Of a stretch of 52,010 bases of DNA, positions 43,021 through 50,938 are shown one piece after another. The notes beneath the pieces are model-generated. The model was not told the DNA's origin. It was given only the letters and a program-made list of their open reading frames with translations, and made no database searches. Position numbers and translations under genes: made by a program. The stretch lies in contig JAUZOQ010000011.1 in the NCBI GenBank assembly GCA_030706385.1, forward strand, positions 1 through 52,010, read 5' to 3'. Numbering within the stretch: position 1 is the first letter of the stretch; each line of letters begins with the position of its first letter. The stretch is from Bacteroidota bacterium (GTDB lineage Bacteria > Bacteroidota > Ignavibacteria > Palsa-1295).

Positions 43021-43107
43021 GGAAGAATAGTTTTGTCGTTTTACGACCGGATCGTTTTGAACAAAAGTTTTATTTTGGAAGAATACTTTAATTCACATTC
43101 ATATAAT

Positions 43108-43112
43108 AGAGG
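43108..43112 (+). promoter_or_regulatory. Ribosome-binding site AGAGG of atpE
   Basis: AGAGG ends exactly 9 bases before ATG 43122, as in atpA and the atpI-like gene. GGAAGAATA is repeated at 43021-43029 and 43077-43085 in the 101-base gap before atpE. Confidence 0.7.
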
Positions 43113-43121
43113 ACTAATACA

Positions 43122-43349
43122 ATGAACCCATCAGCATTCGCCTATTTAGCAGCAGGTCTTGGAGCAGCAGTCGCCGTTGTCGGCGCCGGAGTCGGTATCG
43201 GAAAGCTTGCAACCGGTGCTTTGGAAGCCATGGGCCGCCAACCTGAGCTTTCGGGCGGTATCCGCACGACGATGATCATTGCTGCCGCTCTGATCGAAGG
43301 ACTTGCGCTTTTCGCGCTCGTTATCTGCATTATTCTTTCAGGTAAATAA
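43122..43349 (+). CDS. atpE: F0F1 ATP synthase subunit c
   Basis: 75 residues, two membrane helices joined by the polar loop with RQPEL. Gly-rich helix 1 (LGAAVAVVGAGVGIGKLATG) and helix 2 (MIIAAALIEGLALFALVICI) carry the essential carboxylate Glu59. The surrounding IEGLALFALV is the proton-type motif; the Gln and Ser/Thr ligands expected in a Na+-binding c-subunit are not apparent. It forms the rotor ring. A large hairpin separates it from atpF. Confidence 0.97.
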   Translation: MNPSAFAYLAAGLGAAVAVVGAGVGIGKLATGALEAMGRQPELSGGIRTTMIIAAALIEGLALFALVICIILSGK

Positions 43350-43359
43350 TTCTGGGACT

Positions 43360-43431
43360 GTCGATAGTCGATCGCGGATAGTCGGAGCAGCCACTTAATG
43401 GGCTCTTGACGATCGGCGATCGGCTATCGAC
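43360..43431 (+). other. Large stem-loop between atpE and atpF
   Basis: GTCGATAGTCGATCGC (43360-43375) pairs with GCGATCGGCTATCGAC (43416-43431): 15 Watson-Crick pairs and one G-T over 16 positions, around a 40-base loop that holds a weaker AGCC/GGCT stem. It occupies almost the whole gap and ends 11 bases before the atpF ATG. It could guard the 3' end of the atpE message or restrain atpF, giving unequal subunit amounts (inference). It may equally be a copy of a dispersed intergenic repeat. Confidence 0.65.
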
Positions 43432-43442
43432 TTTCGATACCT

Positions 43443-43934
43443 ATGTTAGAAATCAATCCCGGATTATCGATCTGGACGCTGATCATCTTCGGCTTGCTCC
43501 TGGTTCTTCTCTCGAAGATCGCCTGGAAGCCGATCCTTGCATCGCTGAAAAGACGTGAGGAGGCTATTGCCGATTCACTCTCCAAAGCAGAGCAGGCTCG
43601 CGCAGATGCGGAGAAGCTTATTGCCGAGACGGAACGTCAGCGCAGACTTAATGAAGAGCAGCTGCATAAGCAGCTTCGCGAAGGCAAGGAATACGCCGAG
43701 AGGATGCGTGCAGAACTCGCAGCCAGCGCTCAGGCAGAAGCGAAGAAAATGCTCGAACAGGCAAAGAGCCAGATCGAGCGTGATACGCAAACTGCGATCA
43801 CACAGCTTCGCAACGAAGCAGCCGATCTTGCCATCGCTGCTGCCGGAAAGCTGCTCGATGAATCAATGACCGATGACAAGCATAGAAAAGTCGTCGAGAA
43901 ATTCATTTCGGAATTACCGACTCAGTCAAACTGA
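43443..43934 (+). CDS. atpF: F0F1 ATP synthase subunit b
   Basis: 163 residues, ATG 43443. The membrane helix GLSIWTLIIFGLLLVLLSKI is followed by the conserved KPILASLKRREEAI and a long heptad-patterned helix rich in Ala, Glu and Gln (QARADAEKLIAETERQRRLN, AEAKKMLEQAKSQIERDT). The end binds the delta subunit (AADLAIAAAGKLLDES). It is the peripheral stalk that keeps F1 from turning. Length is typical. Confidence 0.96.
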   Translation: MLEINPGLSIWTLIIFGLLLVLLSKIAWKPILASLKRREEAIADSLSKAEQARADAEKLIAETERQRRLNEEQLHKQLREGKEYAERMRAELAASAQAEAKKMLEQAKSQIERDTQTAITQLRNEAADLAIAAAGKLLDESMTDDKHRKVVEKFISELPTQSN

Positions 43935-43946
43935 CCGGAGTCTCAT

Positions 43947-43982
43947 ATCCGTACGCGGATGAATCGATCCGCTTCAACGGAT
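43947..43982 (+). repeat. Two small ATCCG/CGGAT hairpins between atpF and atpH
   Basis: ATCCG-TACG-CGGAT (43947-43960) and ATCCG-CTTCAA-CGGAT (43967-43982) are two hairpins with the same five-base stem in the 73-base gap. Next to the atpH start the sequence ACGACTAACGACT is a short direct repeat. Together with the atpE-atpF stem-loop this suggests repeated-element material in the gaps of this operon. Confidence 0.5.
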
Positions 43983-44007
43983 GATCATTAACGACTAACG
44001 ACTGCCA

Positions 44008-44562
44008 ATGGATCAACGCATCGCACTTCGATATGCACAGGCCTTGATGGATATCGGCAAGGAGAAGAATTCCGTTGCCGAGATCGCTCGCGACATGAAG
44101 GTAGTTCATGATGCGCTCCATGATGTGCACGAGCTTAAGGCGCTTCTCCACACGCCCGTTATTCGCCCCGATACAAAACGTAAGGTCTTGCATTCGGTAT
44201 TCGGTCCGCATATCGGAAAAGATACGATGCTCTTCATGGATCTGTTAGTAAAAAAGGGAAGAGCCGATGTGCTCGATCTTACCACTTCGGAATTCCTGCG
44301 CCTTCTCGATACCGATACCAATACCGTTTCTGCGCTGATAACAAGCGCCCGAACATTGGATGAAGGAGCCAAACAGGAAATCGTCCAGAAACTAGAAAAG
44401 CTTTCCAGCAAGAGTGTTCGCGCATCGTATGAAGTCGATCCGACGCTTCGCGGAGGATTCGTAGCAAAAGTCGGCGATACTTTGATCGATGCCAGCTTGC
44501 AGCATCAGCTGGAGAATCTGCGCGAAGAATTCAAGCGTGGGATGATTGCGAGGGTAAATTAA
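44008..44562 (+). CDS. atpH: F0F1 ATP synthase subunit delta
   Basis: 184 residues, ATG 44008. N-terminal helical domain (IALRYAQALMDIGKEKNSVA, LKALLHTPVIRPDTKRKVLH) and C-terminal OSCP-type segment (SALITSARTLDEGAKQEIVQ, YEVDPTLRGGFVAKVGDTL, then LIDASLQHQLENLREEF). It binds the top of F1 and joins it to subunit b. The next start overlaps its stop by one base (TAATG). Confidence 0.95.
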   Translation: MDQRIALRYAQALMDIGKEKNSVAEIARDMKVVHDALHDVHELKALLHTPVIRPDTKRKVLHSVFGPHIGKDTMLFMDLLVKKGRADVLDLTTSEFLRLLDTDTNTVSALITSARTLDEGAKQEIVQKLEKLSSKSVRASYEVDPTLRGGFVAKVGDTLIDASLQHQLENLREEFKRGMIARVN

Positions 44563-45326
44563 TGAGGATGCAAAGGGCTGCATATTCCTTTGTAGCATGC
44601 ATTCTTCTTCTGTGTCTTGGCTTGTTGGTTTCTACCGAAACACTAACAGCCCAGACGCATAAGAAGAAAAAGAAAAAGAAGCCGAAACACTCGGTGGCCA
44701 TCGTACCGCCATCGAACTTTGTTCCGACAATGACGGGCAATCCGGGAACAGTGAAGTACTACTTCTTCCCGAACCGGGTCGGCACAACGTGGACGCTCAG
44801 AACAATACAAGTTCTCTTCGATCACGAAGGGAAGATCGCCAGAGCCGATACGCTGTTTACAGAATCGCAGGTGATCGATAGCGACCGGATGTCGCTTCAG
44901 CGCCTGCCGCTTATGGTAACTTCCGATACTTCGTATAAAAGTACCGGAATTGGCGTAAGATCGGAATCCATCTACTATGTTGATGACTCTGTTGCGATGA
45001 CGATATTCAACAATTCGGTTACAAGCGAGGACAACCGTATCTTTCTTGTGGCCCCCGTCACGCTGCTGAACTCGTGGCATGAGAAATTCGGAGATTCTCT
45101 GGTAACCAAGATCGCCGGATTTGCGGATTCTCTGGTTACACCGATCGGAAGATTCGATAGTGTCTTGATCACCTTGACACTGAAGGATAATACCGATCTT
45201 CGGAAATATTTTGTACCGGGACGCGGAATCGTGAAGACGATCTTTCGCTCACCCGGTCCGGGAGGAAGGGGACTGGTGATCGTGACAACAGAGATGATCG
45301 CCTTCAAACCGCCTGAGTATAAGTAG
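44562..45326 (+). CDS. Secreted beta-rich protein inserted between atpH and atpA
   Basis: 254 residues. The ATG uses the last base of the atpH stop codon (TAATG), so translation is coupled. Signal peptide: SFVACILLLCLGLLVSTET with cleavage near LTAQ, then an unusual lysine run HKKKKKKKPKH. The mature part has FFPNRVGTTWTLRTIQVLFD at the start, a middle strand block, and LVTPIGRFDSVLI and YFVPGRGIVKTIF at the end. It shares this plan with the lipoprotein upstream of atpZ (MPLASGNEWIYV, SVPAGSFVCIL, YALNVGLVYEED). I have no function. A periplasmic protein made in step with an F1 stalk subunit is unexpected; atpA follows after 77 bases. Confidence 0.72.
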   Translation: MRMQRAAYSFVACILLLCLGLLVSTETLTAQTHKKKKKKKPKHSVAIVPPSNFVPTMTGNPGTVKYYFFPNRVGTTWTLRTIQVLFDHEGKIARADTLFTESQVIDSDRMSLQRLPLMVTSDTSYKSTGIGVRSESIYYVDDSVAMTIFNNSVTSEDNRIFLVAPVTLLNSWHEKFGDSLVTKIAGFADSLVTPIGRFDSVLITLTLKDNTDLRKYFVPGRGIVKTIFRSPGPGGRGLVIVTTEMIAFKPPEYK

Positions 45327-45389
45327 ACGAATTGAGAGGCCGTTGCTAGAATAGACGGATCGTTAGTGGAAATAGATTTTATTATTATT

Positions 45390-45394
45390 AGAGG
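45390..45394 (+). promoter_or_regulatory. Ribosome-binding site AGAGG of atpA
   Basis: AGAGG is followed by 9 bases and ATG 45404, in the context ATTATTAGAGGTAAAA that is repeated before the atpI-like gene. Confidence 0.7.
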
Positions 45395-45403
45395 TAAAAG
45401 CAT

Positions 45404-46945
45404 ATGTCAGTCGTACGCCCCGATGAAGTAAGTGCGATCCTGCGCCAGCAGCTAACAGGATTCGAGAAAGAAGTCGATGTCTATGATGTAGGAACCGTCC
45501 TGCAAGTCGGCGATGGTGTTGCTCGCGTCTATGGCTTATCGAAAGTCATGGCCGGCGAGCTGATCGAATTTCCGAACAAGGTATACGGAATGGCATTGAA
45601 CCTCGAAGAGGATAATGTCGGCGCCGTACTTTTCGGCGATGAAACACTCGTCAAGGAAGGCGATATCGTTAAGCGCACAGGCCGTGTTGCTTCGATGCCG
45701 GTGACCGATGCTATGCTTGGTCGCGTTATCAATCCTCTTGGAGTTCCGATCGATGGTGGCGCTCCGATAACCAGCGAGAAATTCCTTCCGATCGAGCGTA
45801 AGGCTCTCGGCGTTATGCAGCGTCAGCCTGTTAAGGAGCCGTTGCAGACCGGTATCAAGGCTATCGATGCGATGATTCCGATCGGCCGCGGTCAGCGTGA
45901 GCTCATCATCGGTGATCGTCAGACCGGTAAAACGGCAGTTGCTCTCGATACGATCATCAATCAGAAGTATACGCATTCTCCCGCAGCGAAAGCGCAGGGA
46001 GTTGCGCCCGTCTATTGTATCTATGTTGCGATCGGCCAAAAAGCTTCCACGGTTGCCTTGGTTAAGGCAAAGCTTGAAGAGCACGGAGCGATGGAGTATA
46101 CAACGATCATTGCTGCAACGGCATCGGATCCCGCACCGCTTCAGTTTATCGCTCCATATTGCGGAGCGACGTTGGGCGAGCATTTTCGCGACACAGGCCG
46201 TCATGCTCTCGTGATCTATGACGATCTCTCCAAGCAAGCTTCGGCTTATCGTGAGCTTTCTCTTCTGCTTCGCCGTCCGCCAGGGCGTGAAGCGTATCCC
46301 GGAGACGTATTCTATCTGCATTCACGTTTGCTCGAGCGTGCTTCGAAACTTAATGCCGAGCTTGGCGGTGGTTCGCTTACGGCACTGCCGGTTATTGAGA
46401 CACAGGCCGGCGACGTATCGGCCTACATTCCGACAAACGTGATCTCGATTACCGACGGTCAGATCTATCTCGAACCGAATCTTTTCAATTCCGGTGTTCG
46501 CCCTGCTATTAACGTTGGAATCTCAGTCTCGCGCGTAGGCGGTAATGCACAGATCAAGGCAATGAAGAAAGTTGCCGGAACGCTGCGCCTCGACCTTGCG
46601 CAGTATCGCGAACTTGAAGCATTCTCGAAATTCGGATCCGATCTCGATAAGGCAACGCAGCAGCAGCTTACGCGCGGCCAGCGTTTAGTCGAGCTTCTCA
46701 AGCAAGGCCAGTATGTGCCGATGCCGATCGAAGAGCAGGTCGTCGTTGTCTTTGCCGGAACGCAGGGATATCTTGATAAGGTAGCTATTCCACAGATCGG
46801 GAAATATGAAAAGGGCCTTCTGGAATTCATGCGCCTGCGTCATAAAGATCTGTTGACAAGTATTGCCGAAAAGAAAGAGCTGACAGGAGAAATTACAGCA
46901 ACACTTAAGACGGCTTTGCAGGATTTCACGGAAAGTTTTAAGTAA
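45404..46945 (+). CDS. atpA: F0F1 ATP synthase subunit alpha
   Basis: 513 residues, standard length. N-terminal beta-barrel domain ([20 protein letters not shown]), P-loop [28 protein letters not shown], and [20 protein letters not shown] with the catalytic-site Arg in the C-domain region SVSRVGG. It is the non-catalytic nucleotide-binding subunit. Unusual setting: flanked on both sides by secreted-protein genes, and the beta and epsilon genes (atpD, atpC) are absent from this locus, as is common in Bacteroidota and Chlorobi. Confidence 0.98.
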   Translation: MSVVRPDEVSAILRQQLTGFEKEVDVYDVGTVLQVGDGVARVYGLSKVMAGELIEFPNKVYGMALNLEEDNVGAVLFGDETLVKEGDIVKRTGRVASMPVTDAMLGRVINPLGVPIDGGAPITSEKFLPIERKALGVMQRQPVKEPLQTGIKAIDAMIPIGRGQRELIIGDRQTGKTAVALDTIINQKYTHSPAAKAQGVAPVYCIYVAIGQKASTVALVKAKLEEHGAMEYTTIIAATASDPAPLQFIAPYCGATLGEHFRDTGRHALVIYDDLSKQASAYRELSLLLRRPPGREAYPGDVFYLHSRLLERASKLNAELGGGSLTALPVIETQAGDVSAYIPTNVISITDGQIYLEPNLFNSGVRPAINVGISVSRVGGNAQIKAMKKVAGTLRLDLAQYRELEAFSKFGSDLDKATQQQLTRGQRLVELLKQGQYVPMPIEEQVVVVFAGTQGYLDKVAIPQIGKYEKGLLEFMRLRHKDLLTSIAEKKELTGEITATLKTALQDFTESFK

Positions 46946-47045
46946 GCCGATTCGCTGCATTCGGCTGATCCGCATGAGCTTGGATCCGATGCAACTTGTC
47001 GAAGATTGACGGGTTCTTTAGACGTATACACCATACCTTCTAAGG

Positions 47046-48161
47046 ATGAACACACTCTTCTGGGGCATTGGCCGCTCATTTGTTCTTTGTCATCTTCTGC
47101 TTCTCGGCTCGGTGCTTCATGCACAGACGGAGGATTCATCGAAATCGATGATCTTTTCTGCGAATCGATTCACTGGATCGGGGCCAAAGCATTCGAGGCT
47201 CGATGGAATTGCAAGTCTGAGCATTGGTACCTATCATGGATTCCGGAGCGATGGATTGTATTCAACCACACTTCAGCCAAGTGTCGGATTCGAATTCCTT
47301 GCCGAGCCCGGAGGATCGCTCCATCTTTTGCTTGGCGGCCACGTTGGGTTTTCGGATCCCGTAACAACAGGAGTATCGTTCGGCCTGCGAATACCGACGG
47401 AGATCTCGAAGAAACCGGATCTGAATGTGTTCACCGATATCGGTATTTTGTTTTTCGATGATGCCGCATTTTCTGGGCCGATCAAATACGGAGCGCGGAT
47501 CGCCTTCGGCGCCAGAACGATCGGAGATGTTGATATGGAGTACCGGCTGGCCGGCGAGTGGCGTGGAATGGCAACGGGCGATAGCATCGAAGGATATCAT
47601 ACGCATGCGCTATGGTGGATCGGTGCCGAAGTAGGAGTTGCATTCTCCTTGGTAAGGCATGCCAAGCCATTGTCTCGAAAAGATTCGCTTCGTGCGGCTC
47701 TTCGATACATCGCAACGCATGAGGAGATGGATGATTTCGATGCTGCCAGTTCCGACGAGATGCTCGATAGGTTTCTCGATCGTTTCTGGAAGATCCGGGA
47801 CCTGACTCCATCGACGAAGCTGAATGAATCGCGCATAGAGTTTGAGCGAAGAGTTGAGACGGCCAATCGTATGTTCTCGCGCTCAAGGCATTTAGGTGTG
47901 ACGACCGATGCCGGACGGGTAATGACTATCTATGGCCAGCCCGACGTCATCGAAAGCCAGCATTCCTCATACGACGAAGGAGCGGAATACATGGTTTGGG
48001 TCTATAGCGGGCGGCTAAAGAATATGTCTTTCGCCACATTTCTTTTCGAGAGATCGAACAGATGGCCCGATTGGGAGCAGATCTATTCGAACGTTCCGGG
48101 CGAGATCAGCGGCCCTGCGCCGCAAGACTTATCGCCGCTACTTGCACGATGGATCTTTTAA
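47046..48161 (+). CDS. Secreted beta-barrel-like protein fused to a GWxTD domain, inside the atp operon
   Basis: 371 residues. Signal peptide SFVLCHLLLLGSVLHAQ. Residues about 55-202 are barrel-like, with amphipathic strands (GIASLSIGTYHGFRSDGLYS, SLHLLLGGHVGFSDPVT, DVDMEYRLAGEWRGMATG). Residues about 242-345 match the GWxTD domain: FLDRFWKIRDLTPSTKLNE, EFERRVETANRMF, HLGVTTDAGRVMTIYGQPDV and YMVWVYSG. The name motif is changed from GWxTD to GVTTD (284-288). Such domains occur in secreted FCB and Acidobacteria proteins of unknown role. It sits between atpA (100 bases) and atpG (45 bases), in the same direction. Confidence 0.75.
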   Translation: MNTLFWGIGRSFVLCHLLLLGSVLHAQTEDSSKSMIFSANRFTGSGPKHSRLDGIASLSIGTYHGFRSDGLYSTTLQPSVGFEFLAEPGGSLHLLLGGHVGFSDPVTTGVSFGLRIPTEISKKPDLNVFTDIGILFFDDAAFSGPIKYGARIAFGARTIGDVDMEYRLAGEWRGMATGDSIEGYHTHALWWIGAEVGVAFSLVRHAKPLSRKDSLRAALRYIATHEEMDDFDAASSDEMLDRFLDRFWKIRDLTPSTKLNESRIEFERRVETANRMFSRSRHLGVTTDAGRVMTIYGQPDVIESQHSSYDEGAEYMVWVYSGRLKNMSFATFLFERSNRWPDWEQIYSNVPGEISGPAPQDLSPLLARWIF

Positions 48162-48206
48162 TGATCGGAAGATGGCAATTTGTAGAAAGAATTTTTTGAA
48201 ACAGGT

Positions 48207-49118
48207 ATGGCAACATTAAGAGAGATACGTAGACGCATTGCAAGCGTTAAGGCCACATCAAAGATCACGCAGGCGATGAAAATGGTCGCTGCGGCAAAAC
48301 TTCGCCGCGCGCAGGATGCGATGATCGCTGCACGTCCCTACTCGCGTGCCCTTGATGGTTTGCTCAAAGACCTCCTTTCAAGTGCAGGAGAAGAGATCGC
48401 GCAATCTCCCGTGCTCTTCGGCCGACATTTGGCCGAGCCGAATTCCGAGAAAGTATTGCTCATCATTGTTTCCAGTGACCGCGGGTTAGCAGGTGCGTTT
48501 AATGCCAATATCATCAAATTCGCCGAAGCTCGTATTCGCGAGCACTATGCCGAGCATCTGAAAACGAAAAGACTTTCGCTTATCACCGTCGGCCGTCGTT
48601 CGACCGATCATTTTACTAAGCGTGGATATGACATCGTCGATAAGCACATCAACGTCTTTACAAAACTGGATTTTTCCACTGCCAAGGCGATCGCCGATCG
48701 CTCATCTGAACTTTTCGGAAATGCAGATTACGATAAGATCGAATTGATCTATAACGAATTTAAGTCCGTAATTACACAGCGGCAGACTGCAGATCGGCTC
48801 TTGCCCGTTCTCGATCGCAACAATCTACCCGCAGCACAAAAACGGACAACGAGTTTCGAGTATATCTACGAACCGGAGCCGGCAGAGATCCTCAATGTTC
48901 TCGTTCCGCGCCAGCTCGAAACACAGGTTTGGAAATCCCTTCTGGAATCGAATGCCGCAGAGCAGGGTGCCCGTATGACGGCAATGGATTCTGCAACGAA
49001 GAATGCGAAGGACCTTATCAGCGCATTGCAGCTTTCCTACAACAAAGCTCGTCAGGCCGCGATCACAAAAGAAATTCTGGAGATCGTCGGTGGTGCCGAA
49101 GCTCTGACGAAGGGATAA
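48207..49118 (+). CDS. atpG: F0F1 ATP synthase subunit gamma
   Basis: 303 residues. MATLREIRRRIASVKATSKI at the start (the conserved I-T-x-A-M-x-M-V-A-A-A-K-hRR helix: TQAMKMVAAAKLRRAQDAM) and the central SSDRGLAGAFNANI are diagnostic. The C-terminal helix ends in ARMTAMDSATKNAKDLISAL and NKARQAAITKEILEIVGGAE, the classic signature. It is the rotating shaft in F1. Last atp gene of the cluster. Confidence 0.97.
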   Translation: MATLREIRRRIASVKATSKITQAMKMVAAAKLRRAQDAMIAARPYSRALDGLLKDLLSSAGEEIAQSPVLFGRHLAEPNSEKVLLIIVSSDRGLAGAFNANIIKFAEARIREHYAEHLKTKRLSLITVGRRSTDHFTKRGYDIVDKHINVFTKLDFSTAKAIADRSSELFGNADYDKIELIYNEFKSVITQRQTADRLLPVLDRNNLPAAQKRTTSFEYIYEPEPAEILNVLVPRQLETQVWKSLLESNAAEQGARMTAMDSATKNAKDLISALQLSYNKARQAAITKEILEIVGGAEALTKG

Positions 49119-49168
49119 GCAGAACAGTCTCATTTGCCTTCCGGGATGGGCGAAGCTGAAGCCCGTCG

Positions 49169-49176
49169 TATTTTTG
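49169..49176 (+). promoter_or_regulatory. TATTTTTG -7 box 4 bases before yggS
   Basis: Exact TAnnTTTG match, then CTGT and GTG 49181. TTTG at 49133-49136 is 32 bases upstream, too far for the usual spacing, so only the -7 half is supported. Together with the GTG start this looks like a leaderless message. Confidence 0.42.
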
Positions 49177-49180
49177 CTGT

Positions 49181-49873
49181 GTGAATCTGCAAGAAAATCT
49201 TACACGCCTTGAAGACCGAATAGCCCAGGCCTGTGCTCGGGCCGGACGCAGGCGAACCGAAGTACTTCTTGTTGCTGTCTCGAAAACTCAACCCACCGAA
49301 GTCATTCGAGCTGCCTACGACCTTGGGATTCGTGACTTCGGAGAGAATCGAGTTCAAGAGCTTCTGAAAAAGAAAGATTATCTGCCCGATGATATCCGCT
49401 GGCATATGATCGGCCATTTGCAATCGAATAAGGCGAAATATGTCGCACCCTTCATCCGGTATGTTCACTCGATCGATTCGATTGAGACAGCGATAGAACT
49501 TTCCAAGCGAGCCCGGCAATCTTCTCGCCTCATTGACGTTCTCCTTGAGATCAATGTTGCCGGTGAGGCGTCAAAGGAGGGGATAGCGGTTTCCGAATGC
49601 AAACCTCTTTTGGAGCTTATTTTTGAACAAGCTCCATCGATTCGAGTTCGAGGACTAATGACCGTAGCTCCGTTCGAGCCCGATGCACAACTGGTGCGGC
49701 CATATTTCCGGGAGCTTCGGAAATTGCGCGATGAGTTGGCGCTTGCCGAGCTTTCGATGGGGATGACGAATGATTTTGAAGTGGCGATTGAAGAAGGCGC
49801 AACGATGATCCGGTTGGGCAGCGCACTCTTCGGAAGCCGTCCGGCAGCCGGCCAGACTGTTTCGAATTTATGA
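49181..49873 (+). CDS. yggS: YggS/PROSC-type pyridoxal 5'-phosphate homeostasis protein
   Basis: 230 residues from GTG 49181. PLP-dependent alanine-racemase-like TIM barrel of the YggS family: [20 protein letters not shown] with the PLP-binding Lys in [92 protein letters not shown] and the C-terminal [10 protein letters not shown]. No racemase partner domain. It buffers and hands over PLP in the cytoplasm. divIVA follows after 31 bases, an order reminiscent of Gram-positive yggS-sepF-divIVA blocks. Confidence 0.95.
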   Translation: MNLQENLTRLEDRIAQACARAGRRRTEVLLVAVSKTQPTEVIRAAYDLGIRDFGENRVQELLKKKDYLPDDIRWHMIGHLQSNKAKYVAPFIRYVHSIDSIETAIELSKRARQSSRLIDVLLEINVAGEASKEGIAVSECKPLLELIFEQAPSIRVRGLMTVAPFEPDAQLVRPYFRELRKLRDELALAELSMGMTNDFEVAIEEGATMIRLGSALFGSRPAAGQTVSNL

Positions 49874-49904
49874 TACATTGTTCATCAACTAAGAAATATC
49901 CTTA

Positions 49905-50357
49905 ATGCTTTCAGCACTTGACATCAAGAAAAAAGAATTTGAACAAAAAATGCGGGGCTATGACGTTGACGAAGTTCGCAAGTTCCTCGATGACGTAGCC
50001 AAGGAATTCGAGCTTTTGGTGCGCGATGAGATCTCGCTCGAAGATGAATTGGAGGATACGAAGAAAAAGTTGACGCATTATCTCAGCCTTGAAAGTACTC
50101 TTGAGAAGACACTCCTGGCTGCTCAACAGACAGCCATGAAGATGGAGGAGCAGGCAAAGAAAGAAGCGGAGCTTATTTTACAGGAAGCGCGGATGGAACG
50201 TGATAAAATGCTTCGCGAGATTCCTATGGAGATTGAGCGGGCCCGTAGCGAAACCATCCGTTTAAAAGCCGAATACGAATCCACTCTCACGAGAATGAAG
50301 GCAATGATGGAAGGCTTCAAACGATTCGTTGAGGAAATGGGCGAATCCAACAAGTAA
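49905..50357 (+). CDS. divIVA: DivIVA domain protein
   Basis: 150 residues. The N-terminal 50 residues match the DivIVA lipid-binding domain: LSALDIKKKEFEQKMRGYDV followed by DEVRKFLDDVAKEFELLV. The rest is two coiled-coil stretches (LEDTKKKLTHYLSLESTLEK, KMEEQAKKEAELILQEARME) that would form a parallel tetramer. DivIVA senses negative membrane curvature at septum and poles and recruits growth or division factors. It is common in Gram-positives and occurs in few Gram-negative phyla. It is between yggS and the lipoprotein nuclease. Confidence 0.9.
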   Translation: MLSALDIKKKEFEQKMRGYDVDEVRKFLDDVAKEFELLVRDEISLEDELEDTKKKLTHYLSLESTLEKTLLAAQQTAMKMEEQAKKEAELILQEARMERDKMLREIPMEIERARSETIRLKAEYESTLTRMKAMMEGFKRFVEEMGESNK

Positions 50358-50369
50358 TTTTCTAATTTT

Positions 50370-50846
50370 ATGAAACAGATCGTCTACCCAACTATTCTGT
50401 TTGTTCTTTTTTCCTTCGGCTGTAGGAATAACCCGGAGAGCGTCACGGTTACCGTCGATCCGCTTCTTGATTCGACAGCCAAGGTAGAAGTCGGGCGGGT
50501 TATCGATGGTGATACGTTTGTCGTCGGGTTCGGAAGAGATTCGTTCTCCGTGCGTATTCTTGGGATTGACGCCTTCGAAATTAAGCACGATGCACGTCTT
50601 GATTCCCAGGCAGTGAAAGCTCATATCTCAGTCGATTCGGCGTATGCCTTGGGGCAGGCGGGGAAGAAATTTGCAGACTCACTATTGGCCAAACAGAATG
50701 TTCTTTTGGTCCGAGATTATGACCAACCCGTCTTCGATACCTATAACCGGCTCCTTCGTCACGTCTTCTACTACCAGGGTTCTCAAACGAACGATTACGG
50801 TATGCTATTGATACAAAAGGGTTTAGCGCTTGTCGATACGCTCTAG
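50370..50846 (+). CDS. Lipid-anchored staphylococcal-nuclease-like (thermonuclease) protein
   Basis: 158 residues. Lipoprotein signal MKQIVYPTILFVLFSFGC (Cys18). The SNase fold follows: VEVGRVIDGDTFVVGF (residues about 40-54), then the active-site segment SVRILGIDAFE with Arg62, Asp67 and Glu70, and YNRLLRHVFY with Arg127. These match Arg35, Asp40, Glu43 and Arg87 of staphylococcal nuclease. The enzyme cuts DNA and RNA with Ca2+. Being lipidated, it acts in the periplasm or at the cell surface, perhaps in nutrient use of nucleic acid. It starts 12 bases after divIVA. Confidence 0.88.
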   Translation: MKQIVYPTILFVLFSFGCRNNPESVTVTVDPLLDSTAKVEVGRVIDGDTFVVGFGRDSFSVRILGIDAFEIKHDARLDSQAVKAHISVDSAYALGQAGKKFADSLLAKQNVLLVRDYDQPVFDTYNRLLRHVFYYQGSQTNDYGMLLIQKGLALVDTL

Positions 50847-50874
50847 GCTAGTCCTGCTAGCTTGAATCGTTTTT
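50847..50874 (+). terminator. Weak hairpin after the nuclease gene
   Basis: GCTAG (50847-50851) pairs with CTAGC (50857-50861) directly after the stop codon, and TTTTT (50870-50874) follows 8 bases later. Short stem, so only tentative. Confidence 0.32.
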
Positions 50875-50938
50875 AGATTGGTCTCCAATTTATTCGTATA
50901 TTCGCGTCTCGTTTTTCACCATCATTTATCAATCTACT

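Noticed and set aside
45536..46321. 261-codon minus-strand frame opposite atpA
   Set aside because: Antisense of the strongly conserved alpha subunit; no family match.
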